Assembly: GCA_002334985.1 (NCBI GenBank)
Contig: DDBY01000154.1
Coordinates: 1 to 5,223, forward strand
Length of the DNA: 5,223 nucleotides
Reading direction: 5' to 3'
Source: Micavibrio sp. UBA2020
GTDB lineage: Bacteria; Pseudomonadota; Alphaproteobacteria; Micavibrionales; UBA2020
Part shown: positions 1 to 5,223 of the stretch, piece by piece
How positions within the stretch are numbered: position 1 is the first letter of the stretch
Layout of the letters: the number at the start of each line of letters is the position of its first letter
Program-made: the position numbers and the translations under genes
Notes under the pieces: generated by a model
Databases searched by the model: none
What the model was told of the DNA's origin: nothing
Seen by the model: only the letters and a program-made list of their open reading frames with translations

Positions 1-581
1 GGGGATAGCGATAAAAACTGGATGTTTTTTGGGTTGATGACCATAGCGTCCAGCGACATCGATGTCAGGTGCGTGATGTCCCCCGTGACCAGCAGGGCGT
101 GGCCGCGGTCGTTTGATTTGGCGGCAATGTCCCGCTTGTCGAGAGTGCCTTGCTGCAAACAGCGCATCATGGCGAAAGTATCCGCGGCGTGTTCGCGGTA
201 TTCGGTCGATTTGGTTGAATCGCCCGCCACACATTCCGGCACGACCAGATGGCCCAGCTCATGGTTGAACACGAAATGGGCGCTTTTGTCTTTTTCGTTT
301 TCGAAGCCCCATTTGTCTTTGCCCCGCTCGACCGGAACGGCCATCAGCTTGTGGCCGCTTTTCTTGGCTTTGCTGACAAAGGCGCTCTGGCTTTCGAGCA
401 TGTTCATCATGCTGTCGAACTGCCGCTGGCTCAGCCCCTCGGCGCGCGCCCATTCCAGCAGCTTGTCCTGCGCATCGGGGGCGGAGGTATCGACAAAGGT
501 GACGTCCTCGGTTTCCTTGGGGAAATCGCGCTTGGCTTCCGCCACGGCTTCGGCAAAGTTGAAATACTTCGACGGGCTCAT
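1..581 (-). CDS. Putative zinc metalloprotease-like protein (HELGH), partial, C-terminus outside window
   Basis: This reading frame is open from an ATG at 581 to the left edge, giving 193 complete residues without a stop. It begins MSPSKYFNFAEAVAEAKRDF. A classic HExxH zinc-binding motif, HELGH, lies at residues 107-111 (bases 263-249) in the context HFVFNHELGHLVVPE. About 20 residues later comes EHAADTFA (130-137), which fits the ExxAxxFA pattern of gluzincin or ImmA/IrrE-like peptidases. By that comparison His107, His111 and Glu130 would bind zinc and Glu108 would be the catalytic base. Residues 1-75 are charged and probably helical. There is no signal peptide or membrane segment, so a cytoplasmic protein is likely. 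An AAGGA lies 11 nt before the ATG, and in-frame stops lie just upstream, so 581 is the only good ATG. Codon use is strongly coding-like, and the overlapping frames give no sensible protein. The gene diverges from rplK. The family is not recognised beyond the motif, and the substrate is unknown. Confidence 0.75.
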   Translation of the reverse strand, partial: MSPSKYFNFAEAVAEAKRDFPKETEDVTFVDTSAPDAQDKLLEWARAEGLSQRQFDSMMNMLESQSAFVSKAKKSGHKLMAVPVERGKDKWGFENEKDKSAHFVFNHELGHLVVPECVAGDSTKSTEYREHAADTFAMMRCLQQGTLDKRDIAAKSNDRGHALLVTGDITHLTSMSLDAMVINPKNIQFLSLS

Positions 582-592
582 CCGGCGTCTGT

Positions 593-622
593 TCCTTGCC
601 TTTGTTGGACATAATTATTATA
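593..622 (-). promoter_or_regulatory. Candidate -10 box and ribosome binding site of the metalloprotease-like gene
   Basis: Read on the - strand, a perfect TATAAT occupies 622-617, and the AAGGA Shine-Dalgarno lies at 597-593. This would give a short leader of about 30 nt before the ATG at 581. No good -35 box is visible at 16-18 nt spacing (GGAGTT or GAGTTC), so the promoter is weak, needs an activator, or is a chance A/T-rich match. Confidence 0.35.
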
Positions 623-625
623 AAC

Positions 626-721
626 GGCAGGGCGTTATGAACTCCTTAAGCCCATGAGAGGTCTCAGGGGCGGCGGAAAAGGCCGGAGGACGGGCAGGGC
701 GGCGCCGGCGCGGCAGGGCGG
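626..721. repeat. Three copies of GGCAGGGCG in the divergent intergenic region
   Basis: The 9-mer GGCAGGGCG occurs at 626-634, 693-701 and 712-720. The last two copies are 19 bp apart, both continue as GGCAGGGCGG, and they flank the 10-bp palindrome GCGCCGGCGC (702-711). The same 10-mer appears once more at 2095-2104, inside the stem-loop after rplA. All copies are non-coding. The repeat is seen directly; any role as a protein-binding site is inference, and GC-rich drift is an alternative. Confidence 0.5.
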
Positions 722-726
722 GTGGC

Positions 727-790
727 TTTTTTCGATAACAAAAGCTTTTTTTCTTGCAATTCAGGGATTCGGCGGTATATTGGCGCGCCG
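727..790 (+). promoter_or_regulatory. Main promoter of the rplK operon with UP-like element and GC-rich discriminator
   Basis: A -35 box TTGCAA (754-759) and a -10 box TATATT (776-781, 5 of 6 consensus matches) are separated by 16 bp. Immediately upstream, 727-752 is almost purely A/T with T6, A4 and T7 runs, resembling the UP elements of rRNA and ribosomal-protein promoters. Immediately downstream is GGCGCGCC (782-789), a GC-rich discriminator of the kind linked to stringent (ppGpp/DksA) control. Initiation would fall near 788-791, leaving a leader of about 105 nt before rplK. No gene lies between this site and rplK, and a promoter is needed here because the upstream neighbour is divergent. 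Confidence 0.65.
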
Positions 791-824
791 ATGAAAGCCC
801 AAAGGGGCCTCGTCGTCATTATCT

Positions 825-863
825 GTGGGAGGCCACGTTCGTAAAGTCCACGGGCAGCCGCAC
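825..863 (+). promoter_or_regulatory. Candidate L1-binding operator in the rplK leader
   Basis: The leader contains GTGGGAGGC (825-833). From memory, the same string occurs in the L1-binding stalk of E. coli 23S rRNA (helices 76-77). Here GUG (825-827) can pair with CAC (861-863), and GGC (831-833) with GCC (857-859), with GGA opposite G as an asymmetric internal loop. That is the general shape of L1 sites. L1 is known to repress the L11 operon through the rplK leader. Competing folds exist: GGCCTC 806-811 with GAGGCC 829-834, and GTGG 825-828 with CCAC 833-836. The role is inferred from similarity and position. Confidence 0.35.
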
Positions 864-895
864 CACAACCCTTTGAAACTTAAAGGATATATACA

Positions 896-1330
896 ATGGC
901 AAAAAAAATCCAGGGCTATATCAAGCTGGTCGTTCCGGCTGGTAAAGCCAACCCCTCTCCGCCGATTGGTCCGGCTCTTGGCCAGGCCGGCGTCAACATC
1001 ATGGAATTCTGCAAAGGTTTCAACGCCCAGACTCAGGGCATGGAACCCGGCATGCCGATTCCCTGCGTGATTACGGTTTACTCCGACCGCTCGTTCACCT
1101 TCGTCATGAAAACCCCGCCGGCGAGCTACTACCTCGTCAAGGCTGCCAAGCTGGAAAAAGGCTCGGGCACCACGGGTAAAGACGCGCCTGTTGGCAAAGT
1201 AACGACCGCACAGGTTCGTGAAATCGCTACGGCGAAACTGAAAGACATGAACGCAGCGTCCGTCGAGACCGCGATGAAATCCATCGCCGGTACCGCGCGC
1301 TCCATGGGCATCGAAGTGGTGGAGGGCTGA
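896..1330 (+). CDS. rplK: 50S ribosomal protein L11
   Basis: L11 binds the 23S rRNA GTPase-associated centre together with the L10-L7/L12 stalk. It takes part in factor-dependent GTP hydrolysis and in RelA activation. The protein has 144 residues (about 142 in E. coli). The N-terminal domain carries the family signature [19 protein letters not shown] (14-32), followed by [13 protein letters not shown]; Pro22-Pro23 are the conserved prolines of the thiostrepton-sensitive interface. The C-terminal rRNA-binding domain covers about 72-144 and ends in SMGIEVVEG. The start is supported by AAAGGA (882-887), 8 nt upstream of the ATG. It is the first gene of the operon here. nusG, the usual upstream neighbour in many bacteria, is absent. 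Its last codons contain the ribosome binding site of rplA. Confidence 0.98.
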   Translation: MAKKIQGYIKLVVPAGKANPSPPIGPALGQAGVNIMEFCKGFNAQTQGMEPGMPIPCVITVYSDRSFTFVMKTPPASYYLVKAAKLEKGSGTTGKDAPVGKVTTAQVREIATAKLKDMNAASVETAMKSIAGTARSMGIEVVEG

Positions 1331-1334
1331 TATC

Positions 1335-2066
1335 ATGGCTAAAAAAGAAACCAAAACCGCACAAAAATCGAAATTCCCCAAGCGTCTGCGCAGCGTGCGC
1401 GAGCAGCTGGACACGACCAAAGTATGGTCGCTGGAAGAGGCCGTTTCGTTCCTGAAAAAGAACGCGACCGCGAAATTCGATGAAACCATTGAACTGGCCG
1501 TCAACCTCGGCATCGATACCAAGCAGTCGGATCAGAACGTCCGCGGCATGGTCGTGCTGCCGCACGGTACGGGCAAAACCATCCGCGTTGCCGTTTTCGC
1601 AAAAGGCCCCAAAGCCGAAGAAGCGAAAAAAGCCGGTGCGGATGTCGTCGGTGACGAAGAACTCGCTGCTATGATCCAGAAAGGTGACATGCCTTTCGAA
1701 CGCGTCATCGCGACGCCGGACATGATGGGCGTGGTCGGTAAGCTCGGCCAGATCCTCGGCCCCAAAGGCCTGATGCCGAACCCGAAACTGGGCACGGTTA
1801 CGATGGACGTTACCGCCGCTGTGAAAGCAGCGAAGGGCGGCTCCGTTGAATACCGCGCGCAGAAAGAAGGCATCGTGCACGTCGGCGTTGGCAAAGCCAG
1901 CTTTGATGAAAAACAAATCGTCGAAAATATCCGCGCCCTGATGGACGCGGTTATCAAGGCGAAGCCCGCAACTTCCAAAGGTAACTACCTGAAGAAAGCG
2001 GCGCTGACCTCGACGATGGGCCCCGGTCTGAAGCTGGAACTCTCCACGCTGACCAAAGCCGCCTAA
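1335..2066 (+). CDS. rplA: 50S ribosomal protein L1
   Basis: L1 forms the mobile L1 stalk that guides deacylated tRNA out of the E site, and it is the translational repressor of its own operon in studied bacteria. The protein has 243 residues (234 in E. coli). Visible signatures are [14 protein letters not shown] (48-61), [12 protein letters not shown] (70-81), and [20 protein letters not shown] (126-145) running into [31 protein letters not shown] lies near the C-terminus (215-234). The discontinuous two-domain layout is intact: domain II is about 70-160, and domain I is formed from both ends. The ATG is 4 bp after the rplK stop, and its Shine-Dalgarno GGAGG (1321-1325) sits inside the last codons of rplK, so coupled translation is likely. 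A lysine-rich N-terminal extension ([15 protein letters not shown]) is ordinary for proteobacteria. Confidence 0.98.
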   Translation: MAKKETKTAQKSKFPKRLRSVREQLDTTKVWSLEEAVSFLKKNATAKFDETIELAVNLGIDTKQSDQNVRGMVVLPHGTGKTIRVAVFAKGPKAEEAKKAGADVVGDEELAAMIQKGDMPFERVIATPDMMGVVGKLGQILGPKGLMPNPKLGTVTMDVTAAVKAAKGGSVEYRAQKEGIVHVGVGKASFDEKQIVENIRALMDAVIKAKPATSKGNYLKKAALTSTMGPGLKLELSTLTKAA

Positions 2067-2072
2067 AGAATT

Positions 2073-2106
2073 CCCCGTCCTGTCAGCGCAAGCGGGCAGG
2101 GCGGGG
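2073..2106 (+). other. Long GC-rich stem-loop just after rplA
   Basis: CCCCGTCCTG (2073-2082) pairs with CAGGGCGGGG (2097-2106) over 10 bp with one G-U. The pairing continues inward with U-G, C-G, an A/G mismatch, G-C and C-G, closing on a GCAA tetraloop (2088-2091). It starts 6 nt after the rplA stop. No T-tract follows (CATACTGCC), so it is not a standard intrinsic terminator. It is better read as an mRNA 3'-end stabiliser, a processing signal, or the entry to the L10 leader. Confidence 0.7.
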
Positions 2107-2110
2107 CATA

Positions 2111-2191
2111 CTGCCGTCCGAGACTACCGGTTCCCGCAAGGGGGTAAACTGGAAACCATCGCAAGATGCAACCGGGCCTGTACAGACGAAG
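2111..2191 (+). promoter_or_regulatory. L10 leader: autoregulatory RNA element before rplJ
   Basis: The segment folds into a closing stem CGUC (2115-2118)/GACG (2185-2188) around two hairpins. The first is CCGGUU (2127-2132)/AACUGG (2147-2152), capped by CCC-GCAA-GGG. The second is CAUC-GCAA-GAUG (2157-2168). The flanking CCGNNGAGAC-like 5' part and CCUGUACAGACG 3' part resemble the bacterial L10 leader family, in which the L10-L7/L12 complex binds a kink-turn element and represses rplJL translation. Position between rplA and rplJ is exactly right. The fold is read by eye; covariance scoring against the Rfam L10 leader model was not possible. Confidence 0.65.
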
Positions 2192-2297
2192 TTGACAAGA
2201 ATTTAACAGAGATTGTTAGGGCTTGAGCTTCGGGACGGAACTACCAGCGGAATGCCGCGGACTTGAACTTGGCACTATGTGGCATTCTTCGTGCAAT
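2192..2297 (+). promoter_or_regulatory. Possible secondary promoters upstream of rplJ
   Basis: Two candidates are visible. TTGACA (2192-2197) is a perfect -35, but the sequences 16-18 bp downstream (TGTTAG, GTTAGG, TTAGGG) are poor -10 boxes. TTGGCA (2269-2274) followed after 17 bp by TGCAAT (2292-2297) has 5 and 4 consensus matches. E. coli has a separate rplJ promoter, so an internal promoter is plausible. However, one here would start downstream of the L10 leader and escape its feedback. The rest of the gap up to 2347 shows only a small hairpin GCGG-AATG-CCGC (2247-2258). Confidence 0.25.
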
Positions 2298-2357
2298 CCC
2301 GGCTGTGTTTGCTCCTTCACCGGACAAGCTCGCCATAACTAACAGACGGAGAACTCC

Positions 2358-2867
2358 GTGGATCGTACACAAAAAGCAGAAACTGTTGCCCAGCTGCAGG
2401 AAACGCTGTCGGACGTCGAATCCATCGTCATCACCCAGAATGCGGGTCTGACGGCGGCACAGGCATCTGACTTGCGCGTCCAAATGCGCAATGCGGGCGT
2501 CAGCTTCAAAGTATCCAAAAACCGCCTCGTTTTGCGGGCTTTGCAAGGTACGCGCTTTGAAGGTATCGGCCCTATGCTGAAAGGCCCGGTTGGCCTTGCA
2601 ACCTCGAAAGACCCGGTTGCAGCCGCCAAAATCGCCGCTACGTTCGCCAAAAACAATGACAAGCTTATCATTGTTGGTGGCGCACTCGGTGACAAAGTCC
2701 TCGACTTTGCGGGTGTGGATGCGCTGTCGAAACTGCCGTCGCTTGATGAAATGCGTGCAACGCTGCTGGCGCTCTTCCAAACGCCCGCAACCCGCCTTGC
2801 AACGCTGTCGCAAGCGCCTGCTTCGCAGCTGGCCCGTGTCCTCAAGGCGTATGCCGACAAAGGCTGA
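2358..2867 (+). CDS. rplJ: 50S ribosomal protein L10, GTG start
   Basis: L10 anchors L7/L12 dimers to 23S rRNA to form the factor-recruiting stalk and, as the L10-L7/L12 complex, represses its own mRNA. The protein has 169 residues (165 in E. coli). It begins MDRTQKAETVAQLQETL, with initiator GTG; no other in-frame start exists because a TAA lies at 2340-2342. The Shine-Dalgarno GGAG (2348-2351) is 6 nt upstream. Core motifs are FKVSKNRLVLRAL (50-62) and LKGPVGLA (74-81). LPSLDEMRATLLALFQTP (126-143) leads to the C-terminal helix ASQLARVLKAYADKG, the L7/L12-binding segment. Tandem stops TGA-TAA end the gene. The GTG start may help keep L10 below L7/L12, but this is inference. Confidence 0.97.
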   Translation: MDRTQKAETVAQLQETLSDVESIVITQNAGLTAAQASDLRVQMRNAGVSFKVSKNRLVLRALQGTRFEGIGPMLKGPVGLATSKDPVAAAKIAATFAKNNDKLIIVGGALGDKVLDFAGVDALSKLPSLDEMRATLLALFQTPATRLATLSQAPASQLARVLKAYADKG

Positions 2868-2938
2868 TAAACAGTCGCTTCGGATACCCTAAACACAAAC
2901 GGTACTTAAGATACAAAACCCTTTAAGGAGAACTAAAA

Positions 2939-3300
<362 letters not shown>

Positions 3301-3307
<7 letters not shown>

Positions 3308-3326
3308 TCACAGAAGTGATTTCTTC
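3301..3326 (+). other. Stem-loop spanning the rplL stop codon
   Basis: AATCAC (3306-3311) pairs perfectly with GTGATT (3316-3321) around an AGAA loop. GAAG (3301-3304) pairs with CTTC (3323-3326) outside a single U/U mismatch. The TAA stop lies within the stem. No uninterrupted T-run follows. It could protect the rplL 3' end or be an RNase site. Confidence 0.6.
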
Positions 3327-3350
3327 GCACGCACAAGCTGCATGAAGCGT

Positions 3351-3376
3351 GGCGGCAGGGAATTTTTCCTGCCGCC
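3351..3376 (+). other. Strong GC stem-loop in the rplL-rpoB gap
   Basis: GGCGGCAGG (3351-3359) pairs perfectly with CCTGCCGCC (3368-3376). G-U and A-U pairs can extend it to an 11-bp stem with a 4-nt loop. The next bases are CCTTCTGCT, not a T-tract, so it is at most a pause or RNA-processing hairpin rather than a standard terminator. Confidence 0.65.
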
Positions 3377-3391
3377 CCTTCTGCTATCTTG

Positions 3392-3436
3392 AGCAAAGCA
3401 AAAATATCGCGGCAGGTTTCGCCTTTTTGTTTTGCT
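3392..3436 (+). terminator. Terminator-like hairpin, probable partial attenuator before rpoB
   Basis: AGCAAAGCAAAAA (3392-3404) pairs with TTTTTGTTTTGCT (3424-3436) over 13 bp with one G-U. An inner GC stem is possible (GCG 3409-3411/CGC 3420-3422, or GGC 3411-3413/GCC 3421-3423). Read as a terminator, a short GC hairpin is followed by TTTTTGTTTTGC with an A-rich 5' arm. E. coli is known to have partial termination between rplL and rpoB. The inner GC stem is short, so termination should be incomplete, as an essential downstream rpoB requires. Confidence 0.5.
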
Positions 3437-3463
3437 GAAGATATCTGAACTAAAAGATCTAGA

Positions 3464-3535
3464 CGAAGCGGTTATTCGGTTGAATTGGTATCCGCTTCGG
3501 GTTTCGGAGGTTCCCTCCGGTTTCGTTGAGCAACG
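3464..3535 (+). other. Cluster of three stem-loops in the rpoB leader
   Basis: CGAAGCGG (3464-3471) pairs with CCGCTTCG (3492-3499) and encloses AUUC-GGUU-GAAU (3474-3485). Next, CGGAGG (3505-3510) pairs with CCTCCG (3514-3519) around a UUC loop, hiding a GGAGG sequence that is too far from the rpoB ATG to serve it. Last, CGTT-GAGC-AACG (3524-3535) forms a small hairpin before an A-rich run. All end 26 nt before the rpoB start. Roles in processing or in tuning rpoB translation are inference. Confidence 0.55.
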
Positions 3536-3561
3536 TAAAAAAGAATACGGGCACACACACA

Positions 3562-5223
3562 ATGAGCGCAAAAAAATCCATCCGTTCCCTCACTGACAGC
3601 AAAAGCTTCACCGGCCGCAAACGCATCCGCCGCAGCTTCGGCAAGATTCCCGAAGTTTGTGAAATGCCGAACCTGATTGAAGTTCAGCGCAATTCCTACG
3701 AGAAATTCCTGCAGCGCGACGTGCGCGCGGAAAGCCGCCTGATGGAAGGCCTGCAAGAGGTTTTCTCCAGCGTATTCCCGATTAAAGATTTCTCCGGCCG
3801 CGCCGAAATCGACTTCGTGAAGTACGAACTGGAAGAGCCGAAATACGACGTTGAAGAATGCCAGCAGCGCTCCATGACCTACGCGGCACCGCTGCGCGTC
3901 ACGCTGCGTCTGTCCACCTTCGACATTGACGAAGATTCCGGCCTGCGCACCATCCGCGACATCAAGGAGCAGGATGTGTACATGGTCGATATGCCGCTCA
4001 TGACCGACAACGGTACTTTCGTTGTGAACGGTACCGAGCGCGTTATCGTTTCGCAAATGCACCGCTCCCCCGGCGTGTTCTTCGACCACGACGGCGGCAA
4101 ATCCCACTCTTCGGGCAAATACCTGTTTGCCGCGCGCGTTATTCCGTACCGCGGTTCCTGGCTCGATTTCGAATTCGACGCGAAAGACATCCTGTACGTC
4201 CGTATCGACCGCCGCCGCAAACTGCCGGTGACGACGTTCCTTCTTGCGCTCGACAGCGACGAGTCCGCGAAATACCGCGAACGTCAACACAAAGCGGGCA
4301 AACCGGTTGACGTGACGAAAATCCAGGGCGTGTCCAAAGAAGAAATCCTGCACAGCTTCTACGACATCGTTTCCTACGAAAAAACCAAAGAAGGCTGGAA
4401 AACCTCCTTCGTGGGCGAGCGTTTCCGCGGCGTGAAGCTGAAGTACGACCTCGTTGACGCCAAAGGCGGCAAAGTGAAAGTGCCTGCCGGCACCAAAATC
4501 ACCGCCCGTCAGGCGCGCAAGCTGGAAGAAGAGGGTCTGAAAGAAATCCTCATCCAGCCGGAAGAGCTGATTGGCGCCTATGTCGCACGCAACATCATGG
4601 ACGAGAAGACTGGCGAAGTCGGCTTCGAAGCCGGTGACGAGCTCGACAACAAGAGCCTCGATAAAGTCGAGAAACTCGGCCTCAAGACGCTGGATATTCT
4701 GGCCATCGACCACATCAACGTCGGTGCCTATATCCGCAACACCATGGCAGCCGACAAATGCCGCAACCGCGAAGATGCGCTGGTCGATATCTACCGCGTC
4801 ATGCGTCCGGGCGAGCCGCCGACGCTGGAATCTGCCGATGCGCTGTTCCGCGGCCTGTTCTTTGATTTCGAACGCTATGACCTGTCGCCTGTTGGCCGCG
4901 TGAAAATGAACGCGCGTCTGGATTTCCAGACGGATGACCAGGTACGCGTTCTGCGCAAAGACGACATCATGAAAATCCTCAACATCCTCGTTGACCTGAA
5001 AGACGGCCGCGGCGAAGTTGACGACATCGACCACCTGGGCAACCGCCGCGTCCGCTCTGTGGGCGAGCTGATGGAAAACCAGTGCCGCGTCGGTCTGATG
5101 CGTATGGAGCGCGCTATCCGCGAGCGTATGTCGTCTGTCGATATCGACACCGCCATGCCGCACGACCTTATCAACGCGAAACCCGCTGCGGCGGCTGTCC
5201 GCGAATTCTTCGGCTCTTCGCAG
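3562..5223 (+). CDS. rpoB: RNA polymerase beta subunit, N-terminal 554 residues (partial at right edge)
   Basis: RpoB is the second-largest RNA polymerase subunit and forms one jaw of the active-site cleft. The window holds 554 residues of an expected roughly 1,350-1,400. Signatures in order are [14 protein letters not shown] (16-29), MPNLIEVQ (35-42), [20 protein letters not shown] (145-164), [12 protein letters not shown] (196-207), and RIDRRRKLP (214-222). [11 protein letters not shown] (411-421) and [18 protein letters not shown] (485-502) follow. It ends in REFFGSSQ; by alignment with E. coli the last Gln corresponds to Gln510, so rifampicin cluster I is just outside. Compared with E. 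coli the stretch is about 44 residues longer, partly an N-terminal extension and partly around residues 232-300. The ATG has only a weak Shine-Dalgarno (GGG, 3549-3551). An in-frame TTG at 3526 is possible, but family length favours the ATG. No frameshift is seen. Confidence 0.97.
   Translation, partial: MSAKKSIRSLTDSKSFTGRKRIRRSFGKIPEVCEMPNLIEVQRNSYEKFLQRDVRAESRLMEGLQEVFSSVFPIKDFSGRAEIDFVKYELEEPKYDVEECQQRSMTYAAPLRVTLRLSTFDIDEDSGLRTIRDIKEQDVYMVDMPLMTDNGTFVVNGTERVIVSQMHRSPGVFFDHDGGKSHSSGKYLFAARVIPYRGSWLDFEFDAKDILYVRIDRRRKLPVTTFLLALDSDESAKYRERQHKAGKPVDVTKIQGVSKEEILHSFYDIVSYEKTKEGWKTSFVGERFRGVKLKYDLVDAKGGKVKVPAGTKITARQARKLEEEGLKEILIQPEELIGAYVARNIMDEKTGEVGFEAGDELDNKSLDKVEKLGLKTLDILAIDHINVGAYIRNTMAADKCRNREDALVDIYRVMRPGEPPTLESADALFRGLFFDFERYDLSPVGRVKMNARLDFQTDDQVRVLRKDDIMKILNILVDLKDGRGEVDDIDHLGNRRVRSVGELMENQCRVGLMRMERAIRERMSSVDIDTAMPHDLINAKPAAAAVREFFGSSQ

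Noticed and set aside
22..657. + strand open frames (22-657, 249-614) and a - strand frame 612-259 at the left end
   Set aside because: They overlap the HELGH frame. Their translations have no motif and odd composition, and the 612 ATG lacks a nearby Shine-Dalgarno. The frame with HELGH has consistent codon use.
725..752. GCTTTT (725-730)/AAAAGC (740-745) hairpin followed by T7 as an intrinsic terminator
   Set aside because: The stem is almost all A-U, and no + strand gene ends upstream. The A/T-rich block is better explained as an UP element next to the -35 box.
791..844. A 17-codon open frame in the rplK leader starting at ATG 791
   Set aside because: It has no Shine-Dalgarno, starts at or next to the predicted transcription start, and overlaps the possible L1 operator. 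There is no sign of an attenuator peptide such as runs of one amino acid.
761..1916. Long - strand frames opposite rplK and rplA (761-1522, 1227-1916)
   Set aside because: They are shadows of the L11 and L1 genes. They begin or end inside conserved ribosomal genes and have low-complexity His/Phe/Arg-rich products.
3472..5163. A 563-codon open frame antisense to rpoB
   Set aside because: It is the complement shadow of a highly biased rpoB frame. The translation is rich in His, Phe, Ala and Val with no recognisable domain, and rpoB on the + strand is certain.

Overview
The window is the L11/L10 ribosomal-protein and RNA polymerase beta cluster of a proteobacterium: rplK, rplA, rplJ, rplL and the first 40 % of rpoB, all on the + strand. 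A divergent gene of unknown role is cut by the left edge. Alphaproteobacteria are the most likely source. The RpoB N-terminus ([23 protein letters not shown]) and the L10 start (MDRTQKAETV) have the alphaproteobacterial form, and GC content is moderate. The exact order cannot be fixed from this sequence; a Micavibrio-like or Rhodospirillales-like lineage is only a guess.

Layout. Bases 1-581 (- strand) hold the N-terminal 193 residues of a putative zinc metalloprotease with a clear HELGH motif. Bases 582-895 are a divergent intergenic region. It carries a candidate promoter for the - strand gene, three copies of a GGCAGGGCG word, and a strong-looking ribosomal-protein promoter: an A/T-rich upstream element, TTGCAA-16-TATATT and a GC-rich discriminator. 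A roughly 105-nt leader to rplK follows, with a possible L1 operator. rplK and rplA are 4 bp apart and probably translationally coupled. The 291-bp rplA-rplJ gap holds a long stem-loop, a multi-hairpin element that looks like the L10 leader, and weak promoter candidates. rplJ starts with GTG. rplL has a near-ideal Shine-Dalgarno. The 254-bp rplL-rpoB gap is a run of consecutive stem-loops, including one with terminator-like features. rpoB then runs off the right edge exactly at the start of the rifampicin-binding region.

How it works together. L11 and L1 build the GTPase-associated centre and the L1 stalk. L10 with L7/L12 makes the stalk that recruits translational GTPases. RpoB is the catalytic beta subunit of RNA polymerase. 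Each non-coding gap has structure at a point where expression is expected to be adjusted: L1 feedback before rplK, L10 feedback before rplJ, and reduced readthrough from very abundant L7/L12 to scarcer RpoB.

Most notable are the metalloprotease-like gene, easily missed because it is open at the window edge; the absence of nusG-secE next to rplK; and the stem-loop series between rplL and rpoB. I found no convincing undescribed system such as a defence island, mobile element or CRISPR array.
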